From: Paracoccus sp. S-4012
Lineage (GTDB): Bacteria; Pseudomonadota; Alphaproteobacteria; Rhodobacterales; Rhodobacteraceae
NCBI RefSeq assembly: GCF_009674885.1
Contig: NZ_WKKA01000005.1
Coordinates: 186,001-250,000, forward strand
Reading direction: 5' to 3'
DNA length: 64,000 bases
A model generated the notes under the pieces. That model had not been told where the DNA came from, did not search any database, and saw only the letters and a list, made by a program, of their open reading frames with translations. Of this stretch, positions 23,459 through 32,241 are shown piece after piece. The position numbers and the translations under genes are program-made. Position 1 is the stretch's first letter; each line of letters opens with the position of its first letter.

Positions 23459-25948
23459 ATGAAAACCCATGTGAGGGCCCTTGTGGTCGGCGGCGGCGCG
23501 GTCGGCTGCGGCATCCTTCTGGCGCTCGCCCGGCGCGGCTGGGACGCGATGCTGGTCGAGCGGGACGAGCTGACGGCGGGCTCCACCTGGCACGCGGCGG
23601 GACTGCTGCCGCTCTTCAACATGGGCTATGCCACCAGCCACATCCACGACTTCAGCGTGAAGCTCTATGCCGGGCTCGAGGCCGAGACGGGGCTCAACCC
23701 TGGCTTCGCCCGCGTCGGCAACCTGCGGATGGCGCAGACGGATGCGCGGATGGACGAATACATGCTCTATTCCGCCACCGCCGAGACGGTGGGGATCGAG
23801 CATGAGTTCCTGACGCCCGCGCAGATCAGCGACCGCTGGCCGCTGGTCCGCACGGACGACCTCAAGGGCGCGCTGTTCCACCCGACCGACGGCTACATCA
23901 ACCCCGCCGACGTGACGCAGGCGATGGCCCGCGCCGCGCGGCAGGCAGGCGCGCATATCGAGCGGAAGGTGCAGGTCAACGGCTACCGCTGGACCGGCAC
24001 CGAATGGATCGTCACCTGCGACCGCATGGTCGAGCGCGGCGGCAACCTGATCCCCGCGGGCGAGCCCTTCGAGATCACCGCCGAGCATGTCGTGACCGCC
24101 ACCGGCAACCACGCGCAGCGCACCGCGCGGCTCCTCGGCATCAAGATCCCGGCGATCCCCGTCGAGCACCAGTATATCGTCACCGAGCCCGACCCCGCCC
24201 TCGTCGCCTGGCGCCGCGAGGGCAACCCCGAGCATCCCGTTTTGCGCGACGCCGACGCGAAATGGTATGTCCGCGAGGAGCGCAGCGGCTGGATCCTCGG
24301 CCCCTACGAGCGGCTGGCCCCCGCGCGTTTCCTCTACGACGTGCCCGAGAGCTTCCGCGCCGACCTGTTCCAGCTCGACCTCGACCGCATCGAGGAAGAA
24401 TACGCCGCGATGCTGCATCGAATCCCGTCCTCCGAGACGGTGGGCCTGAAGGACGATTTCAACGGCCCGATCTGCTACACGCCGGACGGCAACCCCCTGG
24501 TCGGCCCGGCGCCGGGGCTGCGGAACATGTGGCTGGCCGAGGGCTTCAGCTTCGGCATCACCGCGGCGGGCGGGACCGGGCACTACCTCGCGCAGATGAT
24601 GGTGGAGGGCGAGGCCGAGATCGACATGGCCTCGCTCGACCCGCGCCGCTTCGGCGGCTGGATGACGACCGAATACGCCGCCCGCAAGAACGAGGAGGCG
24701 TATGACCACGTCTTCGTCCTCCACCACCCCGACGAGGAGCGGCCTGCCTGCCGGCCGCTCAGGACCTCGCCCGCCTACGACCGCCAGAAGGCCGCAGGCG
24801 CGCAGTTCGGGCAGGTGAACGGCTGGGAGCGGCCGAACTACTACGCGCCGGAGGGTTTCGACGACCACGCCAGCCGCAGCTTCCGCCGCGGAAAGTGGTG
24901 GGAGCATGCGGTCGCCGAGGCGAAGGCGATCCGCGAGACAGCGGGGCTGATCGACGCCACGGCATTCGCCAAGCATCGCGTCAAGGGCGAGGGGGCGACG
25001 GCGTTCCTCGACTGGTTTACCACGAACAAGCTGCCTAAGGTCGGTCGCATCAACCTGACCTATGCGCTGACCGAGGCCGGGACCGTCAGGACCGAATACA
25101 CCGTCGTCCGGCTGGCCGAGGATGATTACTACCTCGTCTCCGCCGGGGCGTGGGCCGCCTATGACGGCGATGAGTTGCGCAAGGCCGCGGCCGATGCCGA
25201 GGCGCGCTTCGGCCGCATCGAGGTGCAGGACGTGACGACGCAATGGGGCGTCCTGGCGCTCGCCGGGCCGAACAGCCGCGCCATCCTGAACGAGTTGATC
25301 CGCGACGCCGACCCGACAACGGCGCTCTCCAACAAGCGATTCCCCTGGCTCTCCATGCGCGAGATCGAGCTCGGCATGGTCCCCGTCCGCGCCATCCGCG
25401 TGGCCTATACGGGCGAGCTGGGCTGGGAGTTGCACCACCCGATCGAAATGCAGAACCACCTCTGGGACCGGCTGCTGGAGGCCGGAAAGCCTCACGGCCT
25501 ACGCCTCGTCGGCGCGCGGGCGCAGAACTGGCTGCGGCAGGAGAAGAGCTACCGCGCCTTCGGCACCGAACTCGGCCGCGACGCCTCGCCGCTGGAGGCG
25601 GGGCTGGATCGCTTCGTGGATCTGTCCAAGGAGTTCCGCGGCAAACCCGCGATGGAGGCCATCGGCATCCGCGCCGCCTGCGTGACACTGCTGATCCACG
25701 GTCCCGCCGATGCCGATCCCTGGGGCCGCGAGGGGCTGTTCCGTGAGGGCCGGAAGATCGGCCGCCTGACCTCGGGCGGCTGGTCGGTCGCGTTCGGCAG
25801 GCAGATCGGCATGGGCTACGTCCGCCCCGACCTCGCCACGCCCGGCACCCGCCTCAAGGTGCGGATGCAGCGCGAGCTGTGGGATGCCGAGGTGACGGAG
25901 GACTCGCCCTACGATCCGCAGAACGCCCGCATCCGGCGGGACGGGTGA
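23459..25948 (+). CDS. Dimethylglycine/sarcosine dehydrogenase-like FAD enzyme with GcvT domain
   Basis: A protein of 829 residues. The N-terminal half is a DAO-type FAD domain (VVGGGAVGCGILLALARRG); H45 in GSTWHAAGL matches the histidine that binds FAD covalently in dimethylglycine and sarcosine dehydrogenases. The C-terminal half (from about residue 430) resembles the tetrahydrofolate-binding aminomethyltransferase (GcvT) fold with TGELGWELHHP. It probably demethylates an N-methyl glycine, passing the methyl group to folate. The substrate is not certain. A good ribosome site (GGGAAAGGGA) supports the ATG at 23459. Confidence 0.88.
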   Translation: MKTHVRALVVGGGAVGCGILLALARRGWDAMLVERDELTAGSTWHAAGLLPLFNMGYATSHIHDFSVKLYAGLEAETGLNPGFARVGNLRMAQTDARMDEYMLYSATAETVGIEHEFLTPAQISDRWPLVRTDDLKGALFHPTDGYINPADVTQAMARAARQAGAHIERKVQVNGYRWTGTEWIVTCDRMVERGGNLIPAGEPFEITAEHVVTATGNHAQRTARLLGIKIPAIPVEHQYIVTEPDPALVAWRREGNPEHPVLRDADAKWYVREERSGWILGPYERLAPARFLYDVPESFRADLFQLDLDRIEEEYAAMLHRIPSSETVGLKDDFNGPICYTPDGNPLVGPAPGLRNMWLAEGFSFGITAAGGTGHYLAQMMVEGEAEIDMASLDPRRFGGWMTTEYAARKNEEAYDHVFVLHHPDEERPACRPLRTSPAYDRQKAAGAQFGQVNGWERPNYYAPEGFDDHASRSFRRGKWWEHAVAEAKAIRETAGLIDATAFAKHRVKGEGATAFLDWFTTNKLPKVGRINLTYALTEAGTVRTEYTVVRLAEDDYYLVSAGAWAAYDGDELRKAAADAEARFGRIEVQDVTTQWGVLALAGPNSRAILNELIRDADPTTALSNKRFPWLSMREIELGMVPVRAIRVAYTGELGWELHHPIEMQNHLWDRLLEAGKPHGLRLVGARAQNWLRQEKSYRAFGTELGRDASPLEAGLDRFVDLSKEFRGKPAMEAIGIRAACVTLLIHGPADADPWGREGLFREGRKIGRLTSGGWSVAFGRQIGMGYVRPDLATPGTRLKVRMQRELWDAEVTEDSPYDPQNARIRRDG

Positions 25949-26051
25949 GGGCCTTGATAGGCGGCTGATCGCGCGAGGCCCGGCTTCGTGCTACACTCCT
26001 TCCCACGTCTTCCCGCCGTCCCTCGCGGACAGCGCGTCATGGGAGAGCGTG

Positions 26052-26393
26052 ATGAGCGACGAACTGGTGGCGCCCGAGACCCGAGGCGTGACGGTGGAAC
26101 TGCTGGCGGCGGTCGATCTCGGGCAGGAGATCGAGGGCATGGCCGGACGCCAGCTGCGGATGCGAAAGGTCACGATCGCGCCCGGTGGCGTCTTCGGCCC
26201 GGTTCACGACCACAAGGACCGGCCGGGCATGGTCTTCATCCTGCAGGGCACGATCACGGACCACCGGAACGGAATCGCCACCGACTACGGGCCGGGTCCC
26301 GGCTGGCCCGAGGATCGGAACACGACGCACTGGCTGGAGAACCGGGGAACGACGGCCGCGGTCGAGATCTCGGTCGATATCGTCAGGGCGTAG
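26052..26393 (+). CDS. Cupin-domain protein
   Basis: A small cupin of 113 residues. The first metal-binding motif is visible as VHDHKDRPGMVFILQG (His, His and a later Glu/Gln position) and the second as NTTHWLENRGTTAAV. The function is not determined; such single-domain cupins bind a metal and a small acid or sugar. It starts with ATG at 26052; the in-frame GTG one codon upstream is possible. GGGAGAG lies just upstream. It is a solitary gene. Confidence 0.8.
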   Translation: MSDELVAPETRGVTVELLAAVDLGQEIEGMAGRQLRMRKVTIAPGGVFGPVHDHKDRPGMVFILQGTITDHRNGIATDYGPGPGWPEDRNTTHWLENRGTTAAVEISVDIVRA

Positions 26394-26531
26394 GCGCCAC
26401 GAACGCGCGACGGAGGAGGCCGCACCGCGCACTCTCAATGCTCATGCGGGTCGTTCTCGGCGGGCTGCTGCGTCCCGTGGCTCGTGCCGGGCTCGTGGTC
26501 CGGCGGCCCTGTCCTGCGGCGGAAGGTCGCC

Positions 26532-26879
26532 TCAGAGGCTCGCCCCGTCCATTGCCCGGCTGGGCAGTTCGCGCGCGTTCACGCCTTCGAGGCAGTTGAC
26601 GTTCACGGCGACGATCGGCTTGCCGTCCATCTCGCCCAGGCCATGCGTCTGGATGCCGCAGACGGGGCAGAAATGGTGGCCGATGACCTTGCGGTTGAAG
26701 CGGTATTCGGTCGAGCCGTCCCGCAGGAACGTGACCGCATCGGCCGGCACGAAGGTCAGCACGCTGCCGAGGCGGCGGCAGCGCGAGCAGTTGCAGGTCA
26801 CGGTGTTGTCGAGGTCGGCATCGACCTCGAACGAAATGGCGCCGCATTGGCAGCTGCCGGTGTAGTGGCGTGTGGTCAT
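26532..26879 (-). CDS. GFA/CENP-V family zinc protein
   Basis: A protein of 115 residues with the zinc sites of the glutathione-dependent formaldehyde-activating (GFA) family: GSCQCGAISFEV (about residues 9-20), TCNCSRCRRLGS (about 29-40) and FCPVCGIQTHG (about 70-80). The biological role of most such proteins is unknown. Only some act on glutathione adducts. The 138 bases between it and the convergent cupin gene show nothing I can name. Confidence 0.88.
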   Translation of the reverse strand: MTTRHYTGSCQCGAISFEVDADLDNTVTCNCSRCRRLGSVLTFVPADAVTFLRDGSTEYRFNRKVIGHHFCPVCGIQTHGLGEMDGKPIVAVNVNCLEGVNARELPSRAMDGASL

Positions 26880-26891
26880 GGTCTCTCCCTC

Positions 26892-27251
26892 TCAGTTGCA
26901 GCGGATGCGCGGGGTGGATTGACCGCCTGTGGTAACGATGACTCCGTTGTGCGTCGGCGTGAAGTCGCGGCTGTCGCTCCAGGTCTCGCCCTCGCCCGTG
27001 CAGGCGAGCTGCGCCTGCACCCCGCCCGCCGCCGCTTCCTGTGACAGCACGCGGCAGGAGGATTCGTGGAACATCACGCGGTCGGCGGCGATGGTCAGGC
27101 GCATGTCGGAGCCGGGACCGGCACAGGCGGCGGGGCTGGCGTCGTAGCCTCCGGCAAGGTCCACAAGGGTCATGGGCGGCATTGCCGGCGGGGCTTCAAC
27201 CGGGGCGCAGCTGGTCAGCCCGGCTACGGCAAGCGCGGAGAGAAGCCGCAT
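26892..27251 (-). CDS. Small predicted lipoprotein, protease-inhibitor-like
   Basis: A protein of 119 residues with a short leader and lipobox-like LTSC (cysteine at residue 15). The mature part has DLAGGYDASPAACAG and a later MRLTIAADRVMFHESSCRV, which faintly resembles AprI/Inh-type beta-barrel inhibitors or other META-like small lipoproteins; I would not name it firmly. Its ATG overlaps the stop of the M3 peptidase, so the two are probably cotranscribed, consistent with a peptidase-linked role but not proof. Confidence 0.65.
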   Translation of the reverse strand: MRLLSALAVAGLTSCAPVEAPPAMPPMTLVDLAGGYDASPAACAGPGSDMRLTIAADRVMFHESSCRVLSQEAAAGGVQAQLACTGEGETWSDSRDFTPTHNGVIVTTGGQSTPRIRCN

Positions 27252-29287
27252 CACGCCTCCTCCTCGACCGGCAGCAGCCCGCGCCCCTTCAGCAGCGGCT
27301 CCACCCCCGGCATGCGCTCGCGGAACCCGGTCCACAACGCCTCCGGCGGGGCCGAGCCGCCGCGCGACAGGATCTCGGCCTCGAGCCGCGCCGCCACCTG
27401 CGAGTCGAACGGCCCGCCCGCTTCGGTGAAGGCGGCGAAGGCGTCGGCGTCCATCACCTCGGACCACATGTAGCTGTAGTAGCCGGCCGAATAGCCATCG
27501 CCCGCGAAGGCGTGCTGGAACTGCGGCACCCCGTGCCGGGCCGGGATCGCGCGGGGTGCACCGAGGTCTGCCAGCACTTCCGCCTGCCGCGCCATCGCGT
27601 CCTCAACCGGCTCGCCCCGGTGCAGCGCCATATCCACGAGGGCGCTTTCCACAAACTCCACCGTCGCGAAGCCCGCATCCGCCGTGTCCGCCGCCAGCAG
27701 CCGGTCGCGCAGCGCCGTGGGCAGCGGCTCGCCCGTCGAGACATGGCGGGCGTGGCGGTCCAGGACCTCGGGAACGGTCAGCCAGTGCTCGTAGAGCTGG
27801 CTCGGCAGTTCGACGAAATCGCGCGCGACCGAGGTGCCGGAGATCGAGGGCCAGGTCACGTCCGACAGGAAATGGTGCAGCGCATGGCCAAACTCGTGGA
27901 ACACGGTGCGGGCGTCGTCCCAGCTGAGTAGCACCGGCTCGCCCGGCGCGGCGGGGGTGAAGTTGCAGCTGTTGGTGACGATGGCGCGCTGCCCCTGCCC
28001 CATCTTGTGCTGCTGTTGCAGCGCGCCGCACCAGGCACCCGACCGTTTGCCGGGGCGCGCGAGGAAATCGCCGAGGAAGATCGCCATCTCGCGCCCGTCG
28101 CGGGTCACGCGCCAGGCGCGGACATCGGGGTGCCAGAGGGTCGCGTCGAAGGGCTCGAACGCCAGCCCGAAGAGGCGATGGGACACGTCGAAGGCGGCGG
28201 CGAGCATGGAGTCGAGGCTGAAATGCGGCTTCACCTCGGCCTCGTCCAGCGCATGCTCGGCCGCCCGGCGGCGGGCGGCGTAGTAGCGCCAGTCCCAGGC
28301 CTCGAGCGGGCCGTTGACGCCGTCCTCGCGCGCCATGCCTTCCAGCACGGCGGCGTCCTTGCGCGCGCGGGCAAGCGCCGGGGTCCAGACCTGCGCGAGC
28401 AGCGCCTCGACCCGGTCGGCCGATCCGGCCATCTCGGTCTCGAGCTTGTAGGCCGCGAAATCCTCGTAGCCCAGCAGCCGCGCCTTCTCGTGCCGCAGCG
28501 CCAGTACTTCCGCGACCAGCGGCAGGTTGTCGGCCTCCGCCCCGGCAAGCGCGCCGGTTCCCCGCGCCTCCCACATCCGCTGCGCCGCCTCGCGCAGCGC
28601 GCGGTCGGGGGCGTGTTCGAGGAACGGGACCAGCAGCGAACGGCTCGCGGTGACGATGGCGCCCTCCGCCCCGCGCTCCTTGCCGGCCGCCCGCATCGCC
28701 CCGGCGAGCCAGCCGGGCAGCGCGGCCAGCACATCCTCCGGCACCGGGAGCGCCGAGGCGCGCTCCTCCGCCAGCAGATTCTGCGAAAACTGCGTCGTCA
28801 GCTCCGCCAGCCGCGCGCCGATGGCGGCCATGCGGGCGCGGCCCGCCTCGTCCAACCCCGCGCCGCCACGCCGGAAGCCGCGCCGGGCGAGCTCGGTCAG
28901 CCGCGCGTCCGCGGGCGAGAGGGCGCCGCGCGCCTCCCACACCGCCTCGATCCGGGCGAGCAGCCGCGGGTCGGTCACGATCTTTGCGTGGTGCCGGGCA
29001 AGATCGGGCGCGAGGGCGCGCTCGATTGCCTCGCGGGCGGGGGTCGAGACGTTGCCGGTGAGGGTGAAGAAGACGGCGAGGATGCGCTCCAGCTCCTCCT
29101 CGGCGGTCTCCATCGCCGCGACGGTGTTGGCGAAGTCGGGCGGCGCGGGGTTTGTGGCGATCGCCTCCCAGCGGGCTTCGGCAATGCGGATCGCCTCACC
29201 CACGGCGGGGCGGATGTCGGCATCGGCGATCAGGTCGAAGCGCGGCAGGCCGTGGGGACCGGACCAGCGGATCAGTTCGGGGTTCAT
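27251..29287 (-). CDS. M3-family metallopeptidase (oligopeptidase A / Dcp type)
   Basis: A zinc oligopeptidase of 678 residues, likely cytoplasmic (no signal peptide). The catalytic motif HEFGHALH begins at H464, with the second histidine at 468 and a distal Glu nearby. The N-terminal helical domain and the C-terminal WTGFRERMPGVEPLLKGRGL fit the M3A branch (OpdA/Dcp). It degrades short peptides. It starts with ATG at 29285-29287; a longer upstream ORF overlaps rsmD and is not coding. Confidence 0.92.
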   Translation of the reverse strand: MNPELIRWSGPHGLPRFDLIADADIRPAVGEAIRIAEARWEAIATNPAPPDFANTVAAMETAEEELERILAVFFTLTGNVSTPAREAIERALAPDLARHHAKIVTDPRLLARIEAVWEARGALSPADARLTELARRGFRRGGAGLDEAGRARMAAIGARLAELTTQFSQNLLAEERASALPVPEDVLAALPGWLAGAMRAAGKERGAEGAIVTASRSLLVPFLEHAPDRALREAAQRMWEARGTGALAGAEADNLPLVAEVLALRHEKARLLGYEDFAAYKLETEMAGSADRVEALLAQVWTPALARARKDAAVLEGMAREDGVNGPLEAWDWRYYAARRRAAEHALDEAEVKPHFSLDSMLAAAFDVSHRLFGLAFEPFDATLWHPDVRAWRVTRDGREMAIFLGDFLARPGKRSGAWCGALQQQHKMGQGQRAIVTNSCNFTPAAPGEPVLLSWDDARTVFHEFGHALHHFLSDVTWPSISGTSVARDFVELPSQLYEHWLTVPEVLDRHARHVSTGEPLPTALRDRLLAADTADAGFATVEFVESALVDMALHRGEPVEDAMARQAEVLADLGAPRAIPARHGVPQFQHAFAGDGYSAGYYSYMWSEVMDADAFAAFTEAGGPFDSQVAARLEAEILSRGGSAPPEALWTGFRERMPGVEPLLKGRGLLPVEEEA

Positions 29288-29351
29288 GCGGGTCCTCCGT
29301 TGCGGCTTTCGGCCGCACCCTAGCGGCAAAGCCGGGCGGGCCGCCATAGGC

Positions 29352-29912
29352 TCAAGGGGCGCGCAGCAGCGTGACGAGCGTGTCGCCATAGCGGCGCTGG
29401 TCGAGCAGGTCGAAGCCGCCGGGAATGGCGGGCGCGGCCCCCTCCTCCCAGACCACCATCGCGCCGGGCGCGAGCCAGCCGCCCGCCTGCGCCGAGGCAA
29501 GCGCCCGCTCGCCCAAGCCCTGCCCATAGGGCGGATCGAGGAACACGAGGCCATAGCCCGTCCCGCGGTTCGGGCCGAGGTCGGTCGCATCGCGGCGCCA
29601 AACATCTGTCACGCCCTGCGCGCGCGCCAGCTCGATGTTGCGCCGGAGGAGCGCCCGGCCCGCGGCCCCCTCCTCGACGAAGGCGACCCGCGCCGCGCCG
29701 CGCGACAGCGCCTCCAGCCCGAGCGCCCCGGTCCCGGCGAACAGGTCCAGCACCCGCGCCCCCGTCACCGGATCGCCGTGGCCGCCGTTCAGCAGCAGGT
29801 TGAAGACCGCCACGCGCACCCGGTCGGAGGTCGGGCGCAGATGCGCCGCCGGATCGCCCGCGCCGACATCGGCCAGCTTCAGGCCGCGCAACCGGCCCCC
29901 CACTATCCTCAC
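29352..29912 (-). CDS. rsmD: 16S rRNA (guanine(966)-N(2))-methyltransferase RsmD
   Basis: A methyltransferase of 186 residues starting MRIVGGRLRGLKL. The S-adenosylmethionine site is VLDLFAGTGALGLEALSRGA (about residues 53-72) and the catalytic motif is DPPYGQG (about 126-132). Start and text are typical of RsmD. It ends 64 bases before the M3 peptidase start and lies ten bases after the ferredoxin reductase stop. Confidence 0.94.
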   Translation of the reverse strand: MRIVGGRLRGLKLADVGAGDPAAHLRPTSDRVRVAVFNLLLNGGHGDPVTGARVLDLFAGTGALGLEALSRGAARVAFVEEGAAGRALLRRNIELARAQGVTDVWRRDATDLGPNRGTGYGLVFLDPPYGQGLGERALASAQAGGWLAPGAMVVWEEGAAPAIPGGFDLLDQRRYGDTLVTLLRAP

Positions 29913-29922
29913 GCGCCGATCC

Positions 29923-31128
29923 TCACCGCATCAGGGCCTTGAGGTCGGTCGCCGGGTCCGCCACCGCCGCCGGATCGGCGCTGCGCCCGGCGTCGATCAG
30001 CCGCTTGCCGACCATGTAGGCGCGGGCGTCGTTCAGCGCCTCCACGCAGAGAAGCCGCGGGCCCGCGAAGCTCCAGACGCTGGCCCCGTGACCGCCCTCG
30101 CCTTCGCGCACGACCTCGTGGTCGGCGCCGGTGGCGAGGCCCGCGATCTGCAGCTTGGCGTCGAACTGGTCGGACCAGAACCACGGTCTGGGGATGTAGG
30201 GCTTCCCCGCCCCGAGGATGTTCGCCGCCACCGCCTCGGCCATGTCGATGGCGTTTCCGACGCTCTCCAGCCTGAGCCGCCGGCCCTCATGGGGAAAGCT
30301 GGCGCAGTCGCCCGCGGCCCAGATGGCCGGGTCCGAGGTCCGGCCGAACGCATCCACCGCGATGCCGTTGTCGAGCGCCAGCCCCGCCTCGCCCGCAAGC
30401 GCCGTCTCCGGCAGCACGCCGATGCCGCAAATCGCGAGATCGCAGGGCAGTTCGCGCCCGTCCGTCAGATGCACCGCCTCGACCCGCGCAGCCCCCGCCA
30501 GTTCCGACACGCCCGCGAGCTCGACAATGTCGACCCCATGCCCCTGCTGCAGCGCCCGGATACGGTCGGCCATCGGCTCCGAGGCGACGCGGCCGAGGAT
30601 GCGCGGCCCGGCCTCGACCACAGTGACCTCGAGCCCCAGCTTGCGCGCCACCGCCGCCGCCTCGAGCCCGATATAGCCGCCACCGACCACGACCAGCCGC
30701 CGCCCCGGCCGCAACTCCGGCGCAAGGGCATCGATGTCGGCGAGGCTGCGGACCACATGCACGCCCTCCCGCTCGCCTCCCATCGCCGCCGGCAGCCGCC
30801 GGGCCGCAGCGCCGAGCGTCAGCGCGAGCGCGTCGTAGCGCTCGCGCCCGCGCGTCGTCTCGATCTCGCGGGCCGAAGGGTCGATCGCGAGCACCCGCTC
30901 GGCCTTGCGCAACTCGATCCGGTTCTCCTGCCACCACTCGTCTGCGCGCAGGGTCAGGCGGTCCAGCGGCATCTCGCCCAGCAGGTAGCCCTTGCTCAGC
31001 GGCGGGCGCTGATAGGGCGCGACCGGCTCCTCGCCGATCACCACGATCTCCACGTTGGCGTCGAGCGCCCGCAGCCTGGCCGCCAGCGAGGCCGCGGCCT
31101 GCCCCGCGCCGGCGATCACGATCTTCAT
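29923..31128 (-). CDS. Ferredoxin/rubredoxin-type NAD(P)H reductase (FAD)
   Basis: A pyridine-nucleotide-disulfide-type FAD reductase of 401 residues. The FAD site is IVIAGAGQAAASLAARL near the start, APYQRPPLSKGYL follows, and the NAD site is VVVGGGYIGLEAAAVARKLG (about 143-162). The C-terminal ICGIGVLPET and WAAGDCASF motifs are typical of enzymes that reduce ferredoxins of P450 or ring-hydroxylating dioxygenase systems. No partner ferredoxin is adjacent. The ATG at 31126-31128 was chosen. Confidence 0.88.
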   Translation of the reverse strand: MKIVIAGAGQAAASLAARLRALDANVEIVVIGEEPVAPYQRPPLSKGYLLGEMPLDRLTLRADEWWQENRIELRKAERVLAIDPSAREIETTRGRERYDALALTLGAAARRLPAAMGGEREGVHVVRSLADIDALAPELRPGRRLVVVGGGYIGLEAAAVARKLGLEVTVVEAGPRILGRVASEPMADRIRALQQGHGVDIVELAGVSELAGAARVEAVHLTDGRELPCDLAICGIGVLPETALAGEAGLALDNGIAVDAFGRTSDPAIWAAGDCASFPHEGRRLRLESVGNAIDMAEAVAANILGAGKPYIPRPWFWSDQFDAKLQIAGLATGADHEVVREGEGGHGASVWSFAGPRLLCVEALNDARAYMVGKRLIDAGRSADPAAVADPATDLKALMR

Positions 31129-31208
31129 GGGGCACCCCGCTGGCGAACCGAACCGCGTGACCGTAGGTTGAGGCGAATGGTGATGCAATTCTCACGAAAG
31201 GACGCGTC

Positions 31209-31691
31209 ATGGCGATCAAGGAAGGCGACCGGCTGCCCTCGGCCGAGGTGCTGAAGAAGGGCGAGAACGGGCTGGAGAAGGTGGACCTGTCGCAGGTCAA
31301 GGGCCGCATGGCGCTGTTTGCCGTGCCGGGCGCCTTCACCTCGACCTGCTCGAACAGCCACCTGCCAAGCTTCGTGAAATCGGCCGAGGGGCTGCGCGGC
31401 AAGGGCGTGGACCGGATCATCTGCGTGGCGGTGAACGACCCCTCGGTGATGGAGGCCTGGGGCAAGGCCGGGGGTGCTGGGGATGCCAGGATCGAGATGA
31501 TGTCGGATGCCGATGGCAGCTTCACGCGCGCGCTCGGGATGGAATTCGACGCGCCGCAGTTCGGCATGTATGGCCGCTCGCGCCGCTACTCGATGCTGGT
31601 CGAGGACGGCGTGGTCAAGGTGCTGAACCTCGAGGCGAATCCGGGAGCGTTCGAGGTCTCCGGCGGCGACAAGATGCTGGAAAGGCTGTAG
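31209..31691 (+). CDS. Peroxiredoxin (Prx5 type)
   Basis: A protein of 160 residues of the Prx5/AHP-type peroxiredoxin family. The peroxidatic cysteine is in PGAFTSTCSNSHLPSF (about residue 46; the usual motif is PGAFTPTCS). A second cysteine (IICVAVND) is the buried one typical of the family. It reduces hydrogen peroxide and alkyl hydroperoxides in the cytoplasm with thiol donors. It diverges from the ferredoxin reductase and has AAGGA five to eight bases before ATG. Confidence 0.93.
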   Translation: MAIKEGDRLPSAEVLKKGENGLEKVDLSQVKGRMALFAVPGAFTSTCSNSHLPSFVKSAEGLRGKGVDRIICVAVNDPSVMEAWGKAGGAGDARIEMMSDADGSFTRALGMEFDAPQFGMYGRSRRYSMLVEDGVVKVLNLEANPGAFEVSGGDKMLERL

Positions 31692-31742
31692 GCTCATGCG
31701 GCGCGGCGGCTGGCGCTGCGCCCTTTCCGAGAGGGTGCCGAA

Positions 31743-32078
31743 ATGAGCGACCTCGCTTCCCGCAGATGCGTGCCCTGCGAGGGCGGCACCCCGCCGCTGC
31801 CGTCCGAGCGGGCGCGCGAGATGCTGGGCGAACTCGACGGCTGGAGCCTGACCGAGGACGGCCGCGCGATCACCCGCCGCCTGAGCTTCAAGGGCTTCGC
31901 CAAGGCGCAGCAGACCGCGAACGTGGCCGCCTGGGCGGGCGACCGCGAAGGGCACCACCCGGATATCCGCTTTGGCTGGGGCTATTGCGAGGTCAGCTAT
32001 ACGACGCATGAGGCGGGCGGGCTGACCGACAACGATTTCATCTGCGCGGCGAAGCTTGACCGGATTCTGGCGGGGTGA
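31743..32078 (+). CDS. phhB: Pterin-4a-carbinolamine dehydratase
   Basis: A protein of 111 residues of the PCD/DCoH family, recycling the pterin cofactor of aromatic amino acid hydroxylases. The signature GHHPDIRFGWGYCEVSYTTH (about residues 69-88) carries the active-site His pair; GGLTDNDFICAAKLD follows. An N-terminal CVPC pair is unusual but known in bacterial members. It is 51 bases downstream of the peroxiredoxin. No hydroxylase gene is nearby. Confidence 0.9.
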   Translation: MSDLASRRCVPCEGGTPPLPSERAREMLGELDGWSLTEDGRAITRRLSFKGFAKAQQTANVAAWAGDREGHHPDIRFGWGYCEVSYTTHEAGGLTDNDFICAAKLDRILAG

Positions 32079-32100
32079 TCGGACCGCCGGGGCAACGCGC

Positions 32101-32161
32101 AGGGTGCATGCTCTGCACGCACCGTCGCGCCTCGTGGTGCGTGCGGAGCACGCACCCTACG
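32101..32161. repeat. Two R1 palindromic repeats head to head
   Basis: Copy 2 (32101-32123, AGGGTGCATGCTCTGCACGC and ACC) and copy 3 (32136-32161, GGTGCGTGCGGAGCACGCAC and CCTACG) face each other with a 12-base spacer. They occupy the gap between the pterin dehydratase and ilvD genes. Confidence 0.88.
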
Positions 32162-32185
32162 TCTCCCTGACAACGTAGCCCGCGC

Positions 32186-32214
32186 TTGCCCCCTCCCCCT
32201 CCCCGCACTAGGAC
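32186..32214 (+). promoter_or_regulatory. Candidate ilvD promoter
   Basis: TTGCCC (32186-32191), a pyrimidine-rich spacer of 17 bases and TAGGAC (32209-32214), 27 bases before the ilvD ATG. A GAGGGAG ribosome site lies between. The two hexamers deviate from consensus, so this is tentative. Confidence 0.4.
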
Positions 32215-32241
32215 AAAGCCGATCCGAGGGAGTCCGCCGCC

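Noticed and set aside
22913..25495. Minus-strand ORF of 860 codons opposite the dimethylglycine dehydrogenase-like gene
   Set aside because: Shadow frame; overlaps the toxin-antitoxin genes and contains no recognisable domain.
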